NCBI RefSeq assembly: GCF_028751035.1 | Contig: NZ_CP063533.1 | Location: 248,001 to 312,000 of the forward strand | Direction of reading: 5' to 3' | Length of the DNA stretch: 64,000 nt | Source of the DNA: Helicobacter winghamensis ATCC BAA-430 | GTDB lineage: Bacteria > Campylobacterota > Campylobacteria > Campylobacterales > Helicobacteraceae | Part shown: one piece after another, positions 17,397 through 25,777 of the stretch | Layout: the number at the start of each line of letters is the position of its first letter | How positions within the stretch are numbered: position 1 is the stretch's first letter | Made by a program: the position numbers and the translations under genes | Notes under the pieces: generated by a model | Seen by the model: the letters and a program-made list of their open reading frames with translations, nothing else | What the model was told of the DNA's origin: nothing | The model's database searches: none

Positions 17397-18016
17397 AGGG
17401 CATATCCTAATGTGTTTGCTACAATAAAATCCGCAATTTTAGGGGTATTGTGCTTTTTTAAAGAGCTTGAAAATAAAGCGTTTGGAAAGGCAGCTTTTAG
17501 CTTGTTTTGCTCATTAACATTAAGCTTATCAAACTTTGTAAAAACCTGCACAAAGCGTTGATCCCCCCTTAAAAATTGTTCCACAAAAGCAACAAGATTG
17601 GCATCAATTTCTAAGCTTGGATGTCTGCTATCTACCAAATGCACAAATAATCTAATACAATCCCTTTTGCGTAAAAATTCTACTAAATTGCGATTCCATA
17701 ATTCCTTTTGGCTTTTAGCAACTTTTGCATAGCCAAAACCGGGCAAATCTACAAACATAAGTTTTAAAACCTCTTGTGTGGAATCTTGCGAGTTTGCTTT
17801 CCATTGTGTTGCAAAGAAGTTAATAAGCTGTGTTTTGCCCGGAGTTGAAGAGCTTTTTGCTAGGTTTTTTTGGTTGCATAAGAGATTAATAAGCGTGCTT
17901 TTTCCTACATTGCTTCGCCCTAAAAACGCAACTTCTGAGAGCATAGGCGGAGGGCATTGCGAGAGATTTTGCGCCGAAGTTAGAAAGCTTGCGTTTTTTA
18001 GGATAAAGTGTTGCAT
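17393..18016 (-). CDS. engB: Ribosome biogenesis GTPase EngB/YihA/YsxC
   Basis: A GTPase needed for assembly of the large ribosomal subunit and for division. It has 207 residues. GRSNVGKS is the P-loop, followed by SSSTPGKTQLINFF (switch I), DLPGFGYAK (G3), TKFDKLN (G4) and FSSSLKK (G5). It overlaps lptA by one base and the GNAT gene by four, part of a tight envelope operon. Confidence 0.94.
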   Translation of the reverse strand: MQHFILKNASFLTSAQNLSQCPPPMLSEVAFLGRSNVGKSTLINLLCNQKNLAKSSSTPGKTQLINFFATQWKANSQDSTQEVLKLMFVDLPGFGYAKVAKSQKELWNRNLVEFLRKRDCIRLFVHLVDSRHPSLEIDANLVAFVEQFLRGDQRFVQVFTKFDKLNVNEQNKLKAAFPNALFSSSLKKHNTPKIADFIVANTLGYAL

Positions 18017-18477
18017 TATTTCTCTTTGTCAAGCTTAAAAATTAGTCGTGCTGGTTTTTTGTCATTACCTATTACATTGATATAGCCAACTTTTTGGCGA
18101 ACTATGATTTTATCACCACGCACAATATTTTGTTTGCCGATTTCTCGCACAATTGCATTGCCTAAAATTTGATATTCTTGCGTGTTTGGAAAGTATAAGG
18201 CTTCATTAGATTCCCCTTCAATTTCTCTTCCATCTTTTAATGCGAACCAAAAACGCACATTGCCAATGGCTTGCATTTTATTAGGGCGATTGTTGGAATC
18301 TAAATATACAAAGGCTTCATTGGCAATCAAACGATCGCTTGCGCGTTTAATTTCTACATTCCCTTTTAAATGTGTAAGTTTTTTTTTCTCATCACCGATA
18401 AATTCTTGTGCGCTCACCTCAATTTCATCAGCAAACGCAAAAATCCCTAAAATCAGGATTCCAACTAAAAATTTCAT
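18016..18477 (-). CDS. lptA: LPS transport periplasmic protein LptA
   Basis: Forms the periplasmic bridge that carries lipopolysaccharide to the outer membrane. The 153-residue protein has a signal peptide (MKFLVGILILGIFAFA) and an OstA/LptA jellyroll seen in the beta-rich repeats VSAQEFIGDEKKKLTHLKGNVEIKR and RLIANEAFVYLD. It is coupled to lptC (overlap of four bases), its partner in the bridge. Confidence 0.88.
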   Translation of the reverse strand: MKFLVGILILGIFAFADEIEVSAQEFIGDEKKKLTHLKGNVEIKRASDRLIANEAFVYLDSNNRPNKMQAIGNVRFWFALKDGREIEGESNEALYFPNTQEYQILGNAIVREIGKQNIVRGDKIIVRQKVGYINVIGNDKKPARLIFKLDKEK

Positions 18478-19025
18478 TGCTCTGCCTTTAGGATTCCGTG
18501 AATATTTGTTGCATAGACTTTTGCATCTTTATAGATAATATTGCGCCCACGAATTGTGGCACTTTTATCTAAAATCACAAACTCTCCCACTCCTTCTAGA
18601 TTTTTAGAATCTGGGTAATAGCGCGCCTGTTCACTCCAAAACTTTGTAGCATCACGCGTGTAAGTAACGCCTTGTGGAAAGAAAATATCGCTATTGTTAT
18701 AAAGAGCAAAATCTGCTTGTAAGTATTCTGAAGTTCCGTTATTTAAATTTTTCACATTTAAGGATTCTAGTTCGCTTTCTTTATTTGTATTTTCTCTTGC
18801 TTTTTTGCCACTAGCAGTGGTATTTACTCCATTTTTTGTGATTTTAAAATACTCAAAATCAAAGACTTCAAAGCGCGTGATATTTTGTTGCGCTTGTGCA
18901 ATGCGGGCTTGTTTAATGCCTAAAAACAACACCATTAAAAGACTAAAACCGCACAGAGCAATAAAAAAGAGAGTTACAAATCGCGCACTTTGGTAAGATT
19001 TTAGGGGGTTAAGCAAAGAGTTCAT
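18474..19025 (-). CDS. lptC: LPS export protein LptC
   Basis: A 183-residue bitopic inner-membrane protein. One N-terminal hydrophobic segment (ARFVTLFFIALCGFSLLMVLFLG, about residues 14-36) is followed by a periplasmic beta domain ending in GRNIIYKDAKVYATNIHGILK. LptC hands LPS from LptFG to LptA. Its start overlaps kdsC by 17 bases. LptC sequences diverge widely, so the call rests on topology, the beta pattern and the lptA neighbour. Confidence 0.8.
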   Translation of the reverse strand: MNSLLNPLKSYQSARFVTLFFIALCGFSLLMVLFLGIKQARIAQAQQNITRFEVFDFEYFKITKNGVNTTASGKKARENTNKESELESLNVKNLNNGTSEYLQADFALYNNSDIFFPQGVTYTRDATKFWSEQARYYPDSKNLEGVGEFVILDKSATIRGRNIIYKDAKVYATNIHGILKAEQ

Positions 19026-19503
19026 AAAGTTTTTTCTCTAAATTTTCTTTTTTGATAAGTTCATCAATCATCGCACGCACAGCACCTTTGCCGCCCTTTT
19101 GCTTAAGCACTTTGCAGACATTTTGCCTAACAAGTTTTACAGCATCTTTTGGAGCATAAGAGTGCTTAACAAGTCTTAACATACTTAAATCATTTAAATC
19201 ATCACCGATAATTGCGACTTCATCTAAGGAAATATTTGCTTGCTCTAAAATTTCTTTTAGGGCTTGTGCCTTGTCTTTAATTCCTTGTTTAATGTAGGTA
19301 ACTTTTAACTCTTTAGCGCGATTTTCTACAAGTTTAGATTCCCTTCCTGTGATAATCGCAACTTCTCTCCCAAGCTTAATCCAAGCTGCAATGCCTAAGC
19401 CATCTTTGACATTAAAAGCTTTAATTTCTGCTCCACTATCGCTATAAATAATGCTTCCATCACTCAAAGTGCCATCTACATCTAAGACAATAAGTCTAAT
19501 CAT
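19009..19503 (-). CDS. kdsC: KDO 8-phosphate phosphatase (HAD family)
   Basis: Removes phosphate from 3-deoxy-D-manno-octulosonate 8-phosphate for the LPS inner core. It has 164 residues. The HAD motifs are LDVDGTLSDG (nucleophile Asp), AIITGRES and IGDDLNDLSM. It is a cap-less C0 HAD protein of the length usual for KdsC. It joins lptC and hisB with overlaps, so sugar supply and LPS export are co-transcribed. Confidence 0.92.
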   Translation of the reverse strand: MIRLIVLDVDGTLSDGSIIYSDSGAEIKAFNVKDGLGIAAWIKLGREVAIITGRESKLVENRAKELKVTYIKQGIKDKAQALKEILEQANISLDEVAIIGDDLNDLSMLRLVKHSYAPKDAVKLVRQNVCKVLKQKGGKGAVRAMIDELIKKENLEKKLYELFA

Positions 19504-20072
19504 AGCACGCCCTTTGTGCTAGGGATTCCAAGCGCATTATTTTTCACGCAAGCCCTACGCAATGCCACTGCAAAGGCTTTAAAAGAAGCTTCAATTAAAT
19601 GGTGCTGATTTTTTCCTCTTTTTGCAATGATATGTGCTGAGATTCCAGCATTTTGCACAACAGCACGAAAAAATTCCTCTGCTAACTCGGAATCAAACTC
19701 CCCAACCTTGCCACTAACAGGGACTTTATACACTAAAAAAGGGCGATTGCTTAAGTCTAAGTCGCATTCTACGCATGCTTCATCCATTACAATGCTGGCA
19801 TTACCAAAGCGTTCTATTTGGCTAATGGGAAAAAGTGCTTGTTTTAGCAATGTTCCTATAACAATTCCGCAATCTTCCACGCTGTGATGAAAATCTACTT
19901 CTAAATCTCCCTTGCAATTAAGATTTAGATTCCAACTTGCGTGCTTGCAAAGAGATTCTAGCATATGGTTAAAAAATCCGATTCCACTTTTAATCTCCCC
20001 ATTACCCTTTCCATACACTTCTAAAGAAGCGGTGATCTGTGTTTCTTTTGTGTTGCGTGTTAATGTTTGCAT
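19500..20072 (-). CDS. hisB: Imidazoleglycerol-phosphate dehydratase
   Basis: Sixth step of histidine synthesis. The 190-residue protein carries only the dehydratase domain, without the N-terminal phosphatase domain of the enterobacterial form. Metal-binding histidine motifs are FFNHMLESLCKHA, VDFHHSVEDCGI and NQHHLIEASFKA. It is a metabolic gene within an envelope operon, overlapping kdsC by four bases; no other his gene is nearby. Confidence 0.95.
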   Translation of the reverse strand: MQTLTRNTKETQITASLEVYGKGNGEIKSGIGFFNHMLESLCKHASWNLNLNCKGDLEVDFHHSVEDCGIVIGTLLKQALFPISQIERFGNASIVMDEACVECDLDLSNRPFLVYKVPVSGKVGEFDSELAEEFFRAVVQNAGISAHIIAKRGKNQHHLIEASFKAFAVALRRACVKNNALGIPSTKGVL

Positions 20073-20080
20073 ATTTTAGC

Positions 20081-20905
20081 CTATTCTGTGGTGATAAATG
20101 CACCTGCAATTTTTTGTGAAGCAATAAAATCCCTTGCTTCTTCCTCACTTTTAAATCCACTTAACATTACGCGATAAATGGGTGCGCCATCAAGCATATA
20201 TTCTTTAATGATGGCGTGATAGCCGTGTATATCAGTGTGGCTTTTTTGGTAGCTTTGCGCGCCTTCTTTGCGCCTAAATGCCCCAATTTGCACAAGGAAT
20301 TGTGAGAGTTGTATTGTTTTTTGTGTTGTAGCAACCTTGTATTCACTGCGTGCAATGGTTTCTTGGTTGAGCGGTAAAGAATTGGAGATTGTGCCATTAA
20401 ATCCGATAACTTCTACACGCACACGCGCTGTGCCTTTTGCCATCATATCAATATCTTCTGCAGCGCTTTTGGATAAATCAATAATTCTGCCTGCAATAAA
20501 AGGACCTCTATCATTAATGCGCACAATTGTTGATCGACCATTCTCTTTGCTCGTTACGCGCACAATCGTATTCATTGGCAGGGTTTTATGTGCAGCAGTG
20601 TGTGCATACATACTATAAGTTTCTCCATTGGAAGTTTTTTTGCCGTGAAACTTTGGACCATACCAACTTGCGATTCCATCATAAGTTTCTCCTAGTGTTA
20701 CGGTTGTGGGATAATACCATTTGCCATTGATTTGATAAGGACGCATTGTGGCTTTTTGTGATTGTGCGCTATTGTTCATTGAGCCATAATTAGGAGCACC
20801 GCCATTATAAGGAATGTTTGTTCTCTTGGAGCCACAGCCACCAAGCAGTAAAATTGCTATGAAAATCCCTGAAAAAACTTTAAAAAAGATTCCAATAATT
20901 TGCAT
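20081..20905 (-). CDS. rlpA: RlpA-like lytic transglycosylase lipoprotein with SPOR domain
   Basis: A 274-residue lipoprotein (lipobox LLGGC). The double-psi beta-barrel domain spans about residues 75-165: GIASWYGPKFHGKKTSNGETY, THKTLP-type MNTIVRVT, and RINDRGPF with the catalytic Asp. A C-terminal SPOR domain (about 195-274, FLVQIGAFRRKEGAQSY) binds denuded glycan at division sites. RlpA cleaves such glycans. It ends upstream of hisB with an 8-base gap and follows mltD by two bases. Confidence 0.92.
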   Translation of the reverse strand: MQIIGIFFKVFSGIFIAILLLGGCGSKRTNIPYNGGAPNYGSMNNSAQSQKATMRPYQINGKWYYPTTVTLGETYDGIASWYGPKFHGKKTSNGETYSMYAHTAAHKTLPMNTIVRVTSKENGRSTIVRINDRGPFIAGRIIDLSKSAAEDIDMMAKGTARVRVEVIGFNGTISNSLPLNQETIARSEYKVATTQKTIQLSQFLVQIGAFRRKEGAQSYQKSHTDIHGYHAIIKEYMLDGAPIYRVMLSGFKSEEEARDFIASQKIAGAFITTE

Positions 20906-20907
20906 TT

Positions 20908-21987
20908 TTATCCCTTATTTAGTGGAATTACAATCTCTTGATTGATAGAGAGTGTATTGCTATTTAGGATTCCATTGTGTTGTGCGATTTGCTTGCTTGG
21001 GACACCGTAGCGTTTAGCAATAGAATACATTGTATCTCCCTTGCCTACGCGATGCACAAGATAAGGTTTGACTTTAATCTCTTGATTTTGGGCGTTCTCT
21101 TTGTATTGGGCTAGGAATTGATAGGGTAAATGCACGCTATAAGTTTTGGCGAATGTTGGGGTGATTGCGCGTTTAAATTGCGGGTTATAGCGCTTTAATT
21201 TGTTTAAAGGAATTCCAGCTTTAGCAGCAATTTGGCTAAGTGGTGTGGCAGGAGCTACTTTAATGGTTGCTAGAAGAGAGTTTGCTCCACGATTTAAGAA
21301 GTAGTCATAATCATTTGTTTTTAATGTATCAATATTGTGAAAAAATAAGGAAACTGATAGGATTTTGCGGATATACATTCTGCTTTCTAGTGGAATGTAT
21401 TTCTCATTTGGATCTAAGAGTACACTTAGTGAGTCGCTTCCTGCCTTTTCTATTGCTCTTCTTAAGCGCCCATCTCCACAATTATATGCAATAGCGGCTA
21501 GATACCATTTGCCAAAAGAAGCTTTGAGATATTTTAGATACGCAATGGCAGCTTGTGTGGATTTAATGGGATCTTTGCGTTCATCAATTTGTGCATTAAT
21601 GGAAAGTCCCAAGGATTGCGCAGTTTTTGGCATAAACTGCCACATTCCTATGGCGCGTTTGTTAGATTTTGCCGTGAGTGAAAAGCCTGATTCTATCATT
21701 GCAAGATATAAAAATTCTTGGGGAATACCTTCCTTTAAAAACATTTCTTTCAAGGTTGGAATAAACTCTTGTCCGTCTTTAAACTTCGCAAGTAAATAGT
21801 TTTGATGTGTATCGTTAAAAAATGTGTTTTTTACATCAAGAAAGTAGGGGTTATTTAAAAAATCTGGTTCTACTTCAAAGGTTTTTAGTACTTCTTCACT
21901 ATGTATATCATAGCTTAAATCATCAAATTGCGCGAAACTAGAAGTTATAAAAGTTAGCAAACAAAGTAAAACATAAAAAAATTTCAT
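20908..21987 (-). CDS. mltD: Membrane-bound lytic transglycosylase with LysM domain (MltD-like)
   Basis: A 359-residue secreted peptidoglycan lytic transglycosylase. Signal peptide MKFFYVLLCLLTFITSSFAQ, then an SLT domain with the catalytic Glu in LAMIESGFSLTAKSNKRAIGMWQFMPKTAQSLGL and AAIAYNCGDGRL, then a C-terminal LysM repeat (VHRVGKGDTMYSIAKRYGVPSKQIAQHN) that binds glycan. I place the start at 21987, which has AAGG upstream and opens the signal peptide, rather than the ATG six codons earlier. It is the first gene of the long minus-strand envelope run. Confidence 0.92.
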   Translation of the reverse strand: MKFFYVLLCLLTFITSSFAQFDDLSYDIHSEEVLKTFEVEPDFLNNPYFLDVKNTFFNDTHQNYLLAKFKDGQEFIPTLKEMFLKEGIPQEFLYLAMIESGFSLTAKSNKRAIGMWQFMPKTAQSLGLSINAQIDERKDPIKSTQAAIAYLKYLKASFGKWYLAAIAYNCGDGRLRRAIEKAGSDSLSVLLDPNEKYIPLESRMYIRKILSVSLFFHNIDTLKTNDYDYFLNRGANSLLATIKVAPATPLSQIAAKAGIPLNKLKRYNPQFKRAITPTFAKTYSVHLPYQFLAQYKENAQNQEIKVKPYLVHRVGKGDTMYSIAKRYGVPSKQIAQHNGILNSNTLSINQEIVIPLNKG

Positions 21988-22161
21988 TTTTAGATAGCCT
22001 TGCATTAAAAATTACATTTAAAAATTAAGATTAAGTTTAAAAAACTTTGATTTTATCTAAAAAAAGCTAATTTTGCAATAAATTGTCCTACAAAGAAAAA
22101 TTAAGAAAATAAGGCAAGAAAAGAGTCTAAAGCATTAAGAAAAACATTTTAGATAGTTTTA

Positions 22162-22190
22162 AAAGGTTTTGTGTTATAATCAAAACCTTT
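22162..22190 (+). promoter_or_regulatory. 10-bp inverted repeat enclosing a -10 box (candidate operator-promoter)
   Basis: AAAGGTTTTG (22162-22171) and CAAAACCTTT (22181-22190) are perfect inverted copies. The 9-base centre is TGTTATAAT, so the TATAAT at 22175-22180 fits exactly between the arms. A dimeric regulator bound here would block the promoter of the plus-strand trio starting at 22271. The mRNA would have a leader of about 80 bases with a small stem (GTGTGA/TCACGC) that I cannot assign to a riboswitch class. Confidence 0.6.
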
Positions 22191-22270
22191 ACTGCAATAT
22201 TGCCATTGCCGTGTTGTTTTCCGTGTGAAAAATCCATAGCTCACGCTACAATTTATTTTAAAAGCCAAAA

Positions 22271-23446
22271 ATGCCTACAAATACAATTTTTATGGGAGAG
22301 ATTCCTTTAGGAAAACTCTTTTTTATGCGCCTTGAAAATGCGTTTTTACTTGCTTTGGAGAATGCAACGCTTGAAGTGGTAAGTGATTTTGATAATTTAG
22401 AGTCCGAGCTTAATGCGTGGTGCCGTTTAAAGGGCGAAAAGTTCATTCAAAAAACCCCTTTAAAGCATTGCTCTAGCTACACGCTTCAAAAGCAATCTAA
22501 AAATGCTTTCACGCCTTTAAAAACCGATTCTATCTTGTCTCTTGCGCCAAGTAATTTTGGGCTAAGTGCTAGGGATTCTATACCACAGATTGCAAGCCCA
22601 GAGTATGACTTTATGTTAAGCCACAAAGAGAGCGTTTGGAGTGAGAATCTAACACGTCTTTATGAAGACTCTAAAGTGGCACAATGGAATGCAACAAGTG
22701 AGATTGAGTGGGGTGCGATTCCAACTTATGATAAATCCTTAGAATTTGCCATTGCGCAAGTTATGACTTATCTCGTAGAAAATGAGTTTTCCGCCCTTTA
22801 TGTGCCTGCAAAATTTTTACCAAAAGTTTCGCCTTATTACACAGAAGTGCCTTTACTCCTCTCTAGTATTATCGGTGATGAAGCAAGGCATATTGAAGTT
22901 TTCATTAAGCGTGCAAAAGCCACAGGTTTAGGGCTTCAATACTCTACGCTAACTACTCAGCAAAGCCTTTATACGCTTTTTAAAGAAGAAAATTACTTTG
23001 TTTCTAGTTTTTTGTTACACATTATGGGAGAGGGGACTTTTGTAGATTTGTTACATTTTTTAGAAGAGCATATCCCTGATGCGCCGACAAAAAAGCTTTT
23101 GCGCCTTGCAAGAAAAGATGAAATGCGCCATGTTGCCTATGGAATGGCACATATTAAGCAAGGTTTAAGCGAAAATCCTAACAAAATCGTGCTTTTAAAA
23201 CGCTCTGTGTTAGAGCGGAGAAGTTATTTAGATGAATTAAGTGGGGAATCTACGCTTTTATTGGAGTCATTAGCTGTAATTGCTGGTGGTGGAAATTCTC
23301 CAAATGCTATAAAAAGAGGATTTGAAGCCTTAGAAGAGTTAAAGAAAAAAATGGAAAAAAATCGCACAAAACGCTTGATAGAATGCAGAATTGATGAAGA
23401 GCTTGCAAGGGAGTTAAGCAAGGCACATACACCAAACTTTATGTGA
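22271..23446 (+). CDS. Ferritin-like diiron protein with TusA-like N-terminal region
   Basis: A 391-residue soluble protein. The first 65 residues resemble the TusA fold (LEVVSDFDNLESELNAWCRLKGEKFI) but lack the catalytic CPxP cysteine. From about residue 170 a four-helix diiron domain is indicated by Glu in LVENEFS, DEARHIE, GEGTF and DEMRHVAYG, which is two E-E/DxxRH pairs. Such domains carry oxygenases, oxidases or desaturases. The two following genes are a flavoprotein and a binding protein on the same strand, so an oxygen-dependent transformation of an unknown substrate is possible. Domain features are seen; the reaction is unknown. Confidence 0.65.
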   Translation: MPTNTIFMGEIPLGKLFFMRLENAFLLALENATLEVVSDFDNLESELNAWCRLKGEKFIQKTPLKHCSSYTLQKQSKNAFTPLKTDSILSLAPSNFGLSARDSIPQIASPEYDFMLSHKESVWSENLTRLYEDSKVAQWNATSEIEWGAIPTYDKSLEFAIAQVMTYLVENEFSALYVPAKFLPKVSPYYTEVPLLLSSIIGDEARHIEVFIKRAKATGLGLQYSTLTTQQSLYTLFKEENYFVSSFLLHIMGEGTFVDLLHFLEEHIPDAPTKKLLRLARKDEMRHVAYGMAHIKQGLSENPNKIVLLKRSVLERRSYLDELSGESTLLLESLAVIAGGGNSPNAIKRGFEALEELKKKMEKNRTKRLIECRIDEELARELSKAHTPNFM

Positions 23447-23530
23447 ATCTTTTTTGGTGGCGCAATTTGCGCTATCACAAAGGGTTTATCCTTAAAATCC
23501 GTGAGATTATTAACAAAAAAAGGAGCTTAA

Positions 23531-24655
23531 ATGCTAGAGAAAGAAACACTTTTGGATTCCACACTTGCCTTTGGAGCGGAGTTTGTCGCACCTGTTACAC
23601 AAGATGCTGATTTGCAAGGAAAGTTTCCAAAATCTGCTTATGATGCCTTAAAACAAAAGGGTTATATGGGGCTTTTAGTGCCAAAGGAATATGGCGGTTT
23701 AGGTGGAGGAAACTTTGAACATACTCAGGTTTGCTATGCTTTGGCACAATATTGTGCTACAACAGCACTTTGCTATATGATGCACAATACTTCTGTGGCG
23801 GGGCTTTGCGCGAGCGGTTCTGATGAGCTAAAGCAAGAGTTTTTGCCAAAGGTTGCTAAAGGGGAGATTGCCTTTGCTCTTGCCTTTAGTGAAAGTGGCT
23901 CTGGGACACATTTTGGAGAGCCTGATATTACAGAAGAATTAAGTGGTGAAGATAGAATCCTAAATGGGCGAAAGAGCTTTGTAACTTCTGCGCAAAATGC
24001 GGATTATTATCTAACTTATACAAATTCCTGCATTAATCAAGGTGCAAAAAATATTTGGCTTGTGCATAAGGATTCTAACAATCTTTTGCACGAAGAAAAT
24101 GTATGGAATGGTCTTGGAATGCGTGGTAATGCTTCAAAGCCTGTGCAATATAATGGTGTGCGTGTGAGTGAGCATTTAAGAGTGGGTAAAGAAGGAGACG
24201 GGGAGAGTGCTACTGGGGCTGTTTTAATGCATTTTATTACTGGACTTGCAGCAGTGTATAGCGGACTTGCAAAAGCGGCGTATGATTGTGCGTTAGAACA
24301 TACAAAAACAAGACAATACACAAACAAGACTTCTCTTAGTGATGTGGAGCTTGTGAAAATCCACTTAGCTGATATGTATGCTAAGGTTCAAAGTGGAATT
24401 GCATTAGCACTTGATGCGGCAAGTAGCTTTGATAAAGGTGCTGATGATGCGGTTGTAAAAATCTTTGCTTCGCGCATTAATGCAACACATAATGTCTTAG
24501 ATGTCTGCACTCTTGCAATGCGTTTAGGCGGTGGAAAGGCATATAGCAAGCTTTTGCCACTTGAACGCTATATGCGTGATGCGCTTGCTTCACAAGTTAT
24601 GGCACCTAGTCTTGATGTGTTAAAGGTATGGCTAGGTAATGCGATTACAAAATAA
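23531..24655 (+). CDS. Acyl-CoA dehydrogenase-like flavoprotein
   Basis: A 374-residue FAD protein of the acyl-CoA dehydrogenase superfamily: N-terminal helical domain (PKEYGGLGGGNFEHTQVCYALAQY), the flavin-binding middle part (AFALAFSESGSGTHF, then GRKSFVTSAQNADYYL) and a C-terminal helical domain ending ERYMRDALASQVMAPSLDVLKVWLG. The class includes true dehydrogenases and flavin monooxygenases of the DszC/SfnC type. The organism lacks an evident beta-oxidation context here, so a monooxygenase-like role beside the diiron gene is as likely. AAAAAGGAGC precedes the ATG. A GC-rich palindrome (GCGCAA-T-TTGCGC, 23460-23472) lies in the 84-base gap before it. Confidence 0.75.
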   Translation: MLEKETLLDSTLAFGAEFVAPVTQDADLQGKFPKSAYDALKQKGYMGLLVPKEYGGLGGGNFEHTQVCYALAQYCATTALCYMMHNTSVAGLCASGSDELKQEFLPKVAKGEIAFALAFSESGSGTHFGEPDITEELSGEDRILNGRKSFVTSAQNADYYLTYTNSCINQGAKNIWLVHKDSNNLLHEENVWNGLGMRGNASKPVQYNGVRVSEHLRVGKEGDGESATGAVLMHFITGLAAVYSGLAKAAYDCALEHTKTRQYTNKTSLSDVELVKIHLADMYAKVQSGIALALDAASSFDKGADDAVVKIFASRINATHNVLDVCTLAMRLGGGKAYSKLLPLERYMRDALASQVMAPSLDVLKVWLGNAITK

Positions 24656-24664
24656 AGGAAAACT

Positions 24665-25504
24665 ATGCAAACATTACTTTTAGGCGCGGTTGCGTATGAC
24701 CCAAAGGTTGTGCCTATTTGGGATATTATTAGGGATTATGCAAATGAAAATGCAAAGACTTTTGGCATTAAACTAGATTATGTGCTATTTAGCAATTATG
24801 AAAGGCAAGTTGATGCGCTGTTAAAGGGGCATATTGATATTGCGTGGAATACAAATGTAGCGTGGATTCGCACTTTGCATGCGACAGGAGGCAAGGCAAG
24901 CGCGCTGGTTATGCGTGATACGGATATAGATTTTACGACGAAATTTGTTTGTAAAAAGGGAAGTAGAATCCAAAGCCTTGCTGATTTGGCAGGTAAAAGA
25001 TTTGGTTTAGGCTCTATGGATTCCGCTCAAGCGGCGATTATGCCTTTGTATTATTTGCAAAAAGAGCAAGACGGTTTAGATTTTCAACTCTCCATTGTGC
25101 GTTATAATAGTGATGTTGGCAAGCACGGAGATACAGGTAGAAGCGAGTTTGATCTCTTAGAAGCGATTAAAAAAGGTGAGTTAGATGCCGGAAGCATTGG
25201 CTCTAGCACTTGGATTAGAATCCTAGAAGAAGGGAGTTATCCTGATATTGAAAGTTTTTGGAGTAGCCCAGGGTATTGCCATTGTAACTTTTCTGTTTTA
25301 TCAAATTTGGATTCCAACTTAGCGGAATCTTTTAGCCAAATGTTACTTAGCCAAAATGCTAAAAAAGATAATCCTATCATTGCAAAAATGATGCAAATGG
25401 AAGGATTAAATGCTTGGGTTAAAGTAGGGGAGAGTGAGCTTAGAGCTTATGATAGCATTCATCAAGCAATGCAAAAACAAAATCTTTTAGAAAATAATCT
25501 TTAA
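24665..25504 (+). CDS. PhnD-like periplasmic-binding-fold protein without signal peptide
   Basis: A 279-residue protein of the phosphonate/phosphate binding (PhnD) superfamily: AVAYDPKVVPIWDIIRDYA, VDALLKGHIDIAWNTNVAWIR, LADLAGKRFGLGSMDSAQAAIMPLYYLQ, ELDAGSIGSSTWIRIL. The N terminus begins directly with the first beta strand, with no signal peptide or lipobox, and no ABC permease or ATPase is adjacent. A cytoplasmic binding-fold enzyme or sensor (compare MqnA and the THI5 family) is therefore more likely than a transporter part. It follows the flavoprotein by nine bases. Confidence 0.7.
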   Translation: MQTLLLGAVAYDPKVVPIWDIIRDYANENAKTFGIKLDYVLFSNYERQVDALLKGHIDIAWNTNVAWIRTLHATGGKASALVMRDTDIDFTTKFVCKKGSRIQSLADLAGKRFGLGSMDSAQAAIMPLYYLQKEQDGLDFQLSIVRYNSDVGKHGDTGRSEFDLLEAIKKGELDAGSIGSSTWIRILEEGSYPDIESFWSSPGYCHCNFSVLSNLDSNLAESFSQMLLSQNAKKDNPIIAKMMQMEGLNAWVKVGESELRAYDSIHQAMQKQNLLENNL

Positions 25505-25631
25505 ATATTCAAACCACTGCGTGCAAAATGCGTGGGGGTTGCAAGTAAATAAAATCACAAATTTCAATCACTAGATTAACTTAATATGGAATCCATTTTT
25601 GGTATTTGTTACAGTGGAGATTTATAAAGAG

Positions 25632-25722
25632 TGGCGGACAGAGAGAGATTCGAACTCTCGGTAATCTTGCGACTACGCATCCTTAGCAGGGATGTGGTTT
25701 CAGCCAACTCACCCATCTGTCC
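25632..25722 (-). tRNA. tRNA-Ser (anticodon GCU)
   Basis: A 91-base class II tRNA with a long variable arm, including the encoded 3' CCA. The acceptor stem pairs GGACAGA with TCTGTCC. The anticodon loop CTGCTAA gives anticodon GCT, reading AGC and AGU serine codons. It is followed downstream on the same strand by nothing co-oriented until the convergent trio. Confidence 0.95.
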
Positions 25723-25777
25723 AAAGAATAAAAAGAAGCGTAATTATAGCGGATTTAAGTAAAAGAGAGCTTAAAGA

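Noticed and set aside
22191-22270. Riboswitch in the leader of the diiron operon
   Set aside because: Only one weak 6-bp stem is visible and no known riboswitch core matches.
23460-23472. GC-rich palindrome as a terminator between the diiron and flavoprotein genes
   Set aside because: The central spacer is a single base, so a stable RNA hairpin needs opened pairs, and no T run follows.
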